Below, piece after piece: positions 16,984 through 23,576 of a stretch of DNA of 64,000 nucleotides. The translations under genes and the position numbers were made by a program. Within the stretch, counting starts at the first letter, position 1. Each line of letters starts with the position of its first letter. Source of the stretch: Xiheicaenibacterium sp046351325 (GTDB lineage Bacteria > Myxococcota_A > Polyangia > Polyangiales > Polyangiaceae). Where the stretch lies: NCBI GenBank assembly GCA_046351325.1, contig JAXLYR010000008.1, positions 62,001-126,000 on the forward strand, given 5' to 3'. The notes beneath the pieces were generated by a model. The model was not told the origin of the DNA, did not search any database, and saw only the letters and a program-made list of their open reading frames with translations.

Positions 16984-18105
16984 ATGTCAGCGCAGCGAAG
17001 CCCGTCGTCCCTCGCGTCGCTCGAGTGGCTCGTAACGCCTTGGATCGAGGACGCTCCGCTCGCGGCTCGGGCGGCGAGGATCGGGGCGGTCGCGGGTGCG
17101 CTGACAGCGATCCTCTTGCCGAGCATGTTGCTCTTCTTCGGGCCGTCCGATTGGTGGTGGGACACGACCTTGGCGGTCTGTCTGTTGATCCCTTGTTTCA
17201 TGATCTTCTTCGACGAGGTCGCGCACCGGACTGGCCGGCTCCTCGGGCGCAGAGTCGACGGATTGGCCAGGATGGCCGTGCTGCTCGCCGGCCTCACAGT
17301 CGGGCATGTGGCGGGATATGCAGTCAGCTATGCGGTCAATCGGGACCCGACGCGGACGCTGCCGATCATGGCCGCGGACTTCCGGCGCAATATGGGGATC
17401 ATCTTGCCTGCGGTGCTCGTGTGTTGGCTCGGCGGCGCCTCGTCGTGGCACCGGCTGCAGAGCCTGCGACTCGAAGGCGCGGCCGCGCGCGCCGGCTTCG
17501 ACGCCCTCAAGGGCCAGATGCAGCCTCACTTCCTCTTCAATTCGCTGAACGCCCTGAAGGAGCTCATCACCGACGATCCCGACCTCGCCCGTGATTTCGC
17601 TCAGCGCCTGGCGGACCTCTACCGCCTCATCCTCCGGGTCTCGACCTCTCCGACCGCTCCCCTCGCCGACGAGCTCGCGATCGTCGAGCACTACCTCGAG
17701 GTCGAGCACGTCCGATTCGGCGATAGACTCCGGTACAGCATCGTCGCCCCCGACGAGACCCGAGGCCTGCACGTGCCGACGTTGATGCTCCAAACGCTGG
17801 CGGAGAACGCAGTGAAGCACGGTATTGCCAAGTCGCGCGCCGGGGGACAAATACGGGTTTGCGCGACCCGCGTCGGGACAGGTGAGCTCGAGCTCGAGGT
17901 CTCGAACACCGGCGCGCCGTTCGCCCCCGCAAACGAGGACGAGACCGCGATCGCACCGTCGAACGCCGCGCCTCGAACGGGCCTCGCGAACACCCGCGCC
18001 CGACTCGCCATGATGTACGGGGCCGGTGCGCGCCTCACGGTCACCGCCGACGAGGAGCTCGGGACGCGCGTGCGCTTCAACGTCTCGGGATTGGCGCTCA
18101 CGTGA
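16984..18105 (+). CDS. LytS/YehU-type sensor histidine kinase
   Basis: A 373-aa kinase with four N-terminal TM segments (about 30-165) and a His_kinase domain starting FDALKGQMQPHFLFNSLNA (phospho-acceptor H182). The ATPase domain carries the N box in TLAENAVKHG and a degenerate G region GLANTRARLAMMYG. There is no periplasmic sensor domain, so it probably senses membrane state or a lipid-soluble signal. It is coupled to the LytTR regulator by a 4-nt GTGA overlap. The start is ATG 16984. Confidence 0.92.
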   Translation: MSAQRSPSSLASLEWLVTPWIEDAPLAARAARIGAVAGALTAILLPSMLLFFGPSDWWWDTTLAVCLLIPCFMIFFDEVAHRTGRLLGRRVDGLARMAVLLAGLTVGHVAGYAVSYAVNRDPTRTLPIMAADFRRNMGIILPAVLVCWLGGASSWHRLQSLRLEGAAARAGFDALKGQMQPHFLFNSLNALKELITDDPDLARDFAQRLADLYRLILRVSTSPTAPLADELAIVEHYLEVEHVRFGDRLRYSIVAPDETRGLHVPTLMLQTLAENAVKHGIAKSRAGGQIRVCATRVGTGELELEVSNTGAPFAPANEDETAIAPSNAAPRTGLANTRARLAMMYGAGARLTVTADEELGTRVRFNVSGLALT

Positions 18106-18854
18106 ACGCCGACCCCGAGCGCATCTTGGTCGTCGACGACGAGCCGCTCGGTCGGCGCAGCGTGCTGCGTCAGGTCGCGGTCGTCTTCCCCGAGGCCGTC
18201 GTTCGCGAGGCCTGCGACGGCTTCGAGGCGCTCGCCGTCGCCGCCGAGCTCGCACCGACGCTTGTCTTCCTCGACGTCGATATGCCCGAGTGCTCCGGGT
18301 TCGACGTGCTCTCCCAATTGCCGGAGCCTCGCCCGAGGATCGTCTTCGTAACAGCGTTCGAGCATTTCGCGCTCCGAGCCTTCGAGGCGAACGCTTGCGA
18401 CTATCTGGTAAAGCCCTTCACCCCCGAGCGATTCGCCGCGGCCGCGAGGCGCGCGCAGTCCGAGCTCCAGGCCGATCGCCGGCTCCGCGAGCTCGAGCGC
18501 TCGCTCGCGAGGGCGGGTCAAGGCATGCAGCGCATCGCCATCCGCACGGGCGCGCGCGTCGAGCTGGTCGAGCTCGACGCTGTCAGCTGCCTCGTCAGCA
18601 AAGGGCATTACACGTACCTCTATACCGGCGGCCGCGAGCACCTCACCGAGCTCACGCTGGTCCATTTGGAGGAGCGGCTCGACCCCACGCGCTTCGTCCG
18701 CGTGCACCGGAGCGCGATCGTCCAATGGTCCTCCGTCGCGCGAATCATCGAGGGGAGCGAGCCCTGGATCGAGCTCGCTGACGGGATGCGTGTTCCCTTG
18801 TCACGCCGCAACCGCAAGCAGGTGACAGAGCGCTATCGCGCCGAGCGCGGCTGA
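18102..18854 (+). CDS. LytTR-family response regulator
   Basis: A 250-aa regulator: receiver domain (about 6-120) with acidic pocket DD12-13, phospho-acceptor D58 in VFLDVDMP, and the conserved Lys in DYLVKPF. A LytTR DNA-binding domain (about 145-245) follows, with VSKGHYTYLYT and FVRVHRSAIVQ. It is translated from GTG overlapping the kinase stop. LytTR regulators usually bind direct repeats upstream of target genes. The nearest downstream gene is the collagen-like lipoprotein, 103 nt away, a plausible target. Confidence 0.93.
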   Translation: MNADPERILVVDDEPLGRRSVLRQVAVVFPEAVVREACDGFEALAVAAELAPTLVFLDVDMPECSGFDVLSQLPEPRPRIVFVTAFEHFALRAFEANACDYLVKPFTPERFAAAARRAQSELQADRRLRELERSLARAGQGMQRIAIRTGARVELVELDAVSCLVSKGHYTYLYTGGREHLTELTLVHLEERLDPTRFVRVHRSAIVQWSSVARIIEGSEPWIELADGMRVPLSRRNRKQVTERYRAERG

Positions 18855-18957
18855 GCTCGTGTCGCAAACGACGCGCGCGGCGCACTTTCTTTTACGGGTT
18901 TGAAGGGCCGGCTGCGTGGACTCGGGTGAACCCCACACCACCAAAGAGGGCCGATCC

Positions 18958-19968
18958 ATGCGCCACGCGACTTCTATCCGACTCGCGCTCGTGTCCGCGT
19001 TCGTTCTTTTGACGGCATGTAATGGAGGCGAAAAGGGCGATACGGGCCCGCAAGGACCGCAAGGGGAACAGGGCCCCGAAGGACCCAAAGGCGACCCCGG
19101 AGATCAGGGTTTGGCAGGCGAACAAGGCCCCGCGGGCGACCAGGGCGCGCCCGGCCCGCAAGGCGCGGAAGGCCCGCAAGGGCCAGAAGGTCCGGCCGGA
19201 ATGAACGGCGCAGACGGCTCCGCGAACATCAACGGCACTGCGGATCACGTGGTGCGATTCACGGGCGCGACCACGGGCGGCGACGGGGCTCTCCTCGACG
19301 ACGGGGCGACCGTAGGGATCGGGGCGCTCGATCCTGCGGCCCTGCTCCATCTTGAGAGCGCAAACGCGAACGCGCTCCTCTCCATGTCCACGACTGGGGC
19401 CAATCGGCCTGGGATTCAGTTCACCAACGGGTTTGGTGCGTTCTACTTCGGTATGGTCGACAACGGCGGACAGGACACGCGCATCGCGATCACAGCGCCC
19501 GACACGAACGGCCTCGACTACCTCAGCGTCCTCAAGAACGGCCGCGTCGGCGTGAACCACAAAGCGCCGTCGTTCACCCTCGAGGTCAACGGGAGCGCCG
19601 GTAAGCCAGGTGGCGGTAGCTGGTCCGCGCCCTCCGATGTTCGGCTCAAGACCGATGTCGCCGACTTCGAAGACGGCCTCGGCGTCGTGGACGCGATTCA
19701 CCCGGTGTCATTCCGGTATACGCCCGAATCGGGCCTCCCGACCGAGGAGCGCTACATTGGAGTTCTCGCGCAGGAGCTCAAGAAGGTCGCGCCCTACATG
19801 GTCAAGGAGAACTACCAAGTAGGCGACAACACCTACCTATCCGTCGACCCGAGCGCGATGACTTATCTGCTCATCAACGCGGTCAAGGAGCAGCAGCGCA
19901 TCATCGACGATCAGTCCGACCGCCTCGACGCACTCGAGGACAGGCTGGCGCGCCTGGAGAATCGCTAA
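18958..19968 (+). CDS. Collagen-like lipoprotein with C-terminal S74 intramolecular chaperone
   Basis: A 336-aa protein. The lipobox LLTAC is followed directly by 22 uninterrupted Gly-X-Y triplets (about residues 24-88). A phage-tail-fibre-like beta region comes next (about 95-220), then a peptidase S74 domain starting SDVRLK with Ser226/Lys231. S74 domains trimerise and then cut themselves off. The end (about 305-336) is a coiled coil, NAVKEQQRIIDDQSDRLDA, typical of S74 tails. The predicted product is a membrane-anchored trimeric fibre on the cell surface. The start is ATG 18958, with AGAGG upstream. It lies between two regulatory systems. Confidence 0.9.
   Translation: MRHATSIRLALVSAFVLLTACNGGEKGDTGPQGPQGEQGPEGPKGDPGDQGLAGEQGPAGDQGAPGPQGAEGPQGPEGPAGMNGADGSANINGTADHVVRFTGATTGGDGALLDDGATVGIGALDPAALLHLESANANALLSMSTTGANRPGIQFTNGFGAFYFGMVDNGGQDTRIAITAPDTNGLDYLSVLKNGRVGVNHKAPSFTLEVNGSAGKPGGGSWSAPSDVRLKTDVADFEDGLGVVDAIHPVSFRYTPESGLPTEERYIGVLAQELKKVAPYMVKENYQVGDNTYLSVDPSAMTYLLINAVKEQQRIIDDQSDRLDALEDRLARLENR
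19025..19222 (+). repeat. Gly-X-Y collagen-like repeat (22 triplets)
   Basis: Nine-nucleotide-phased coding repeats encode continuous GEK GDT GPQ GPQ GEQ-type triplets. The run is rich in GPQ, GDx and GxE, so charge and Gln replace hydroxyproline as stabilisers, as in known bacterial collagens. Confidence 0.9.
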
Positions 19969-20501
19969 TCCTCATTGCTGGCGAGCTGGTGTTTCAACCA
20001 CCGGCTCGCCCTGCACCAATCCTTCTCGACTGTGCTCTTCGACACCTCGAGCGCGCTCGCGATCTCCCCGATCTCGAAGCCGCCGAAGACGCGCAGGGTC
20101 GCGACCTTCGCGAGGCGAGGGTCGAGCCGATCGAGCTCGCGCAGGAGGTCGTGCGTCTCGAGCTCGGCTGGTCCGCCCCCATCGACGATGGTGTCCTCCG
20201 ACAGCGGCTCGAGGACGTGGCCGCTGCCTCGCTTCTTCGAGCAGCGGCGTCTGGCGCCGTCGCAGAGCGCGTGGCGCAGGGCCTTGTGGGCGCACGCGGC
20301 GAGATGCTCCTCGCTCGAGGCTCGCACGTCGCTACGTGCCATTCGCAAGAGCGCATCATGAAGCAGGTCATCGGCCTCGAGCCCCGCACCACCCCACCGG
20401 CGGAGCGCCGCGGTGGCTTGTCGTCGCAACCTGCAATAGGTCTCTCTCTCGAGGATTCGGAGCATGCGGCGAGGATGCGACCGCCCGCGGTTACGCCCCA
20501 T
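19965..20501 (-). CDS. ECF-like sigma factor (TIGR02999-type)
   Basis: A 178-aa sigma-70-family protein. Region 2 contains LEADDLLHDALLRMA, and the central part ALRHALCDGARRR matches the variant ECF group (TIGR02999/ECF_SigF) found in Planctomycetes, Acidobacteria and myxobacteria. Region 4 has FGGFEIGEIASALEVSKSTVEKDW. No anti-sigma gene is adjacent, which is common in this group. It converges on the collagen-like lipoprotein with a 4-nt overlap and is divergent from the NarL-type kinase gene, 66 nt away. Confidence 0.85.
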   Translation of the reverse strand: MGRNRGRSHPRRMLRILERETYCRLRRQATAALRRWGGAGLEADDLLHDALLRMARSDVRASSEEHLAACAHKALRHALCDGARRRCSKKRGSGHVLEPLSEDTIVDGGGPAELETHDLLRELDRLDPRLAKVATLRVFGGFEIGEIASALEVSKSTVEKDWCRASRWLKHQLASNED

Positions 20502-20567
20502 CCGTGGCCTGTTGGTCTGAGACCCAAACTTTGTTGGGTCGAGCGGATCTGGGCGACCATCTCGAGG

Positions 20568-21947
20568 ATGGGCGAGCGTCTTCGATGGCTGCCGCGAGAG
20601 ACCCTGGACGGGGACGAGCTCCGCCTCGAGCAGCCCGACAGCGCCGCGTTCGAGGCCTACGCGAGGCGGCTGACCGTGCGGAATGTCGCGGGCATGGCCG
20701 GGCTCTTCGCGTTCTTGTCGTTCGTCGCGCTCCTCATCGATCCGTTGGTCTTCTCCTCACGGATCAACATGCCCGAGCTCCGCGCGATGAGGCTCGCGCA
20801 CCTCTGTGTGCTCGGGAGCGGGCTCGTCGCTGCGCGCTCCCGTCGCCTGCGCGCGCGACCACTTACAGTATTGTTCCCGATGTCCGTGCTCGGGCTGCTC
20901 ACGATTGGGCTCTATTTCGGTGGTCAGGGTCCTTTGGACACTCCCTGGGTCCATTTCAGCTATCCAATCTTGAGCTGCGCTGTCTTGCCCGTCGTGACGC
21001 TGCCTTGGCGAGCCGCTTATGCCGTTTCGCTGCCGACTGCGCTCTTTGCCGGGTTCGCCTATCGGGCCGGCGGGCTCGACCCCATCGAGTGGCGCACGCC
21101 GATCCTGACCTTCACGTTCATCGTGACGGCCGCTGCAGTCCTGTCGGGTGAGGGCATCTATCGCTTGGTGCGACGCGGCTTCATGGCGGCGAGGCGCGAG
21201 CACCGCGTCTCGATGGCGCTCGCCGAGCTCTCGCGCACGCTCGACGATCGCATCGCCGCACAAACCGAAGAGCTCCGCATGTTGGTCCACCGCACGGAGC
21301 AGGCGCGCGAGGACGAGAGGACGCGGGTCGCGCGTGAGCTCCACGACGAGCTCGGACAAGAGCTCACGGCCTTGCGCTACAGCCTCACGTTCACGAAGCA
21401 GCGCTATCAGAAGGACCCGTCGTCGGTGCACACGAACCTCGACGAGCTCGAGTCCCTCGTGCAGCGGACCGCGGCGACCGTGCGCCACGTGGTCTCCGAG
21501 CTACGCCCCGCGGCCCTCGATGATTTGGGTCTTCGTGGCGCGGCCGAGGCCCTCATCGCGAAGGTCCGACAAGGGGTCGGGCTCGAGGTGACGCTCGAGG
21601 CCGAGGGCGAGCTCGCGGCGTTGAGCCCCGATGTCGCGCTCGCGGCGTTCCGCATTTTGCAGGAGTCGCTGACCAACGTCGTTCGCCATGCGCGCGCGAC
21701 CTCGGTCGCGGTGCGGCTCGTCGAGCGTGCGGGCGCGCTGTCGATCCGCGTCTCGGACGACGGGGTCGGCCTGGCGAGCAGCAAGAAGGACGGTCGACCG
21801 CGCGGGGTCGGCCTCATCGGGATTCGAGAGCGCGCGTCGGCGCTCTCGGGCAGCGCTCGCTTCGAGTCGAACGACTCGGGTGGTACTACGGTGTTCGTGG
21901 AGATACCCAATCAGGTCGAGCGAGCCGCCGAGGAGCAGGGGACTTGA
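20568..21947 (+). CDS. NarL/DegS-type sensor histidine kinase
   Basis: A 459-aa kinase. About six TM segments (35-205) are followed by a coiled-coil linker (about 215-250), a HisKA_3 dimerisation domain with ELHDELGQELTAL (H259) and an ATPase domain with LQESLTNVVRHA and ISDDGVGL-like motifs (VSDDGVGL). The open frame extends far upstream, but that part is antisense to the sigma gene. ATG 20568 is the first start outside it and leads straight to the membrane domain. The stop overlaps the response-regulator start as TTGA. Confidence 0.9.
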   Translation: MGERLRWLPRETLDGDELRLEQPDSAAFEAYARRLTVRNVAGMAGLFAFLSFVALLIDPLVFSSRINMPELRAMRLAHLCVLGSGLVAARSRRLRARPLTVLFPMSVLGLLTIGLYFGGQGPLDTPWVHFSYPILSCAVLPVVTLPWRAAYAVSLPTALFAGFAYRAGGLDPIEWRTPILTFTFIVTAAAVLSGEGIYRLVRRGFMAARREHRVSMALAELSRTLDDRIAAQTEELRMLVHRTEQAREDERTRVARELHDELGQELTALRYSLTFTKQRYQKDPSSVHTNLDELESLVQRTAATVRHVVSELRPAALDDLGLRGAAEALIAKVRQGVGLEVTLEAEGELAALSPDVALAAFRILQESLTNVVRHARATSVAVRLVERAGALSIRVSDDGVGLASSKKDGRPRGVGLIGIRERASALSGSARFESNDSGGTTVFVEIPNQVERAAEEQGT

Positions 21948-22573
21948 TTAGGGTCTTCATCGCCGACGATCACGCGATCGTGCGACAGGGCCTGCGGAAC
22001 ATCATCGAGGCTGCAGGCGACATGCAGGTCGTGGGCGAGGCCGCCGACGGCCACGCGCTGCTCGCGCGCTCGACCGCGGCCGACGAGTGGGACGTGCTCA
22101 TTCTGGATTTGTCGCTGCCGAAGGTGAGCGGCATCGCGGCGCTCGAGCGACTGCGGGTCTCGCACCCCAAGCTCGCGATCGTCGTCTTATCTATGTATGG
22201 CGAAGAGCAATACGGGGCTTCGGCGCTCAAGGCAGGCGCTGCGGCTTATCTGTCGAAGGATCGCTCGGGGGACGAGCTCCTCGCGGCCATTCGCAAGGTC
22301 GCCAAGGGCGGGCGCTACGTCACCGAGACCGTCGCTGACCAACTGGCCGCGGGCGCGACCGGCGACAAGCTCCCGCACGAGCGGCTGACGGCTCGCGAGT
22401 ACCAGGTCTTCCTCTTGCTGGTGCACGGGCGCACCGTCAGCGAGGTCGCGGCCGAGCTCGACGTGACCGCGGGCACGGTGAGCGGTCACTTGATGAAGGT
22501 GAAAGAAAAGCTCGGGGCGAAGTCGGTGCCCGAGATCCTCCGATATGCCGCGAGGGTCGGGCTCATCGAGTAG
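21944..22573 (+). CDS. NarL/FixJ-family response regulator
   Basis: A 209-aa regulator: receiver domain (1-120) with D8/D9, phospho-acceptor D55 (LILDLSLPK) and Lys in YLSKDRSG, then a LuxR-type HTH (about 145-205) with LTAREYQVFLLLVHG and AAELDVTAGTVSGHL. The start is TTG overlapping the kinase stop by 4 nt, preceded by GAGGAGCAGGGG, so the two are translated together. Target genes are unknown. The esterase gene starts 8 nt downstream and may be part of the same transcript. Confidence 0.93.
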   Translation: MIRVFIADDHAIVRQGLRNIIEAAGDMQVVGEAADGHALLARSTAADEWDVLILDLSLPKVSGIAALERLRVSHPKLAIVVLSMYGEEQYGASALKAGAAAYLSKDRSGDELLAAIRKVAKGGRYVTETVADQLAAGATGDKLPHERLTAREYQVFLLLVHGRTVSEVAAELDVTAGTVSGHLMKVKEKLGAKSVPEILRYAARVGLIE

Positions 22574-22581
22574 GGTGAGAC

Positions 22582-23499
22582 ATGGATTTCTGGTCGCGAC
22601 GATCGTGGCTCCTCGGCGTGCTCTCGGCGGCCGCTGCGGGCTGCGGGTCGAAGAGCGCCCCGAAGGAGCAAGCGCCGGGAGCGCTCGCCCGAGGCGGCTG
22701 GCGAGACGAGTCGTTCGAGCGCAGCGAAGATCAGCCCGACGGCCAGCGCGCCCTCGTCCTGGCCGCGCCCGAGGGCGAGGCTCGCCCGGTGCTCGTCGCT
22801 TTGCACGGCCGCGGTGAGGCGGGGCGCGGGCTCGACGCGGGCGCTCGCGGGTGGCGCGACGACTACGACCTCGACGCGATGATCGGTCATTTGGCTGCGG
22901 GCTCGCTCGCTTCGGACCACGTCGGCGGCATGCTCGACGAGGATCGCCTCGCGAAGATCAACGCGTCGCTCGCCGCGAACCCGTGGCAAGGCCTCGTCGT
23001 GGTGTGCCCTTACACGCCTGTACCTACGGGCCGCGACGAAGAGGCCTCGCGCCCGTTCGGTCGCTTCGTGACGGGCCCGCTGCTCGAGCGCGTCACCTCG
23101 ACGAAGGCTGCGTCGGCGATCGAGCGCAAGACGACGGGGATCGACGGCGTCAGCATGGGAGGTCGCTACGCGCTCGAGCTCGGCTTCGGCTTCCCCGACA
23201 CGTTCGGCGCCGTGGGCGCGCTGCAGCCTGCGATGCGCGAGTCCGAGGCCGACGCGTTCGCGGATCGCGCCCTGCGCGCGAGCGAGCACGGGCCGCAGCA
23301 GATCCGCCTCGTCTCGAGCGAAGAGGATCCGTTCCTCGAGCCGACGAAGGCCCTCGCTCGCGCGCTCGATCGGCGCAAGCTCGAGCACCGCTTGCTGATC
23401 ACGAAGGGGCCTCACGACTACGTGTGGAACCGCGGGCCCGGCGGCGCGGAGCTCCTCATTTTCCACGAGCGCGCGCTCCGCGGCTTGCCGCTCGCGTAG
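22582..23499 (+). CDS. Secreted alpha/beta-hydrolase (esterase D-like)
   Basis: A 305-aa protein with a lipoprotein/Tat-like leader (RRSW...AAAAGC, Cys21). The alpha/beta hydrolase core has LVALHGRGE near the oxyanion region, the nucleophile elbow GVSMGG (S191), and likely D249 (SSEEDP) and H278 (KGPHDY) completing the triad. It resembles PF00756-type esterases. It begins 8 nt after the NarL-type regulator, so it is probably in its operon. The substrate is not evident. Confidence 0.85.
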   Translation: MDFWSRRSWLLGVLSAAAAGCGSKSAPKEQAPGALARGGWRDESFERSEDQPDGQRALVLAAPEGEARPVLVALHGRGEAGRGLDAGARGWRDDYDLDAMIGHLAAGSLASDHVGGMLDEDRLAKINASLAANPWQGLVVVCPYTPVPTGRDEEASRPFGRFVTGPLLERVTSTKAASAIERKTTGIDGVSMGGRYALELGFGFPDTFGAVGALQPAMRESEADAFADRALRASEHGPQQIRLVSSEEDPFLEPTKALARALDRRKLEHRLLITKGPHDYVWNRGPGGAELLIFHERALRGLPLA

Positions 23500-23576
23500 G
23501 AGCCACGAGGGTGGGGCTTCACGCGAAATCCATCCAATGTGCACAGAGCGCGTGCTACCCCGGAAAACGTTGATCG

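Noticed and set aside
19989..20567. Upstream extension of the NarL-type kinase frame
   Set aside because: It is antisense to the ECF sigma gene, which has clear sigma regions.
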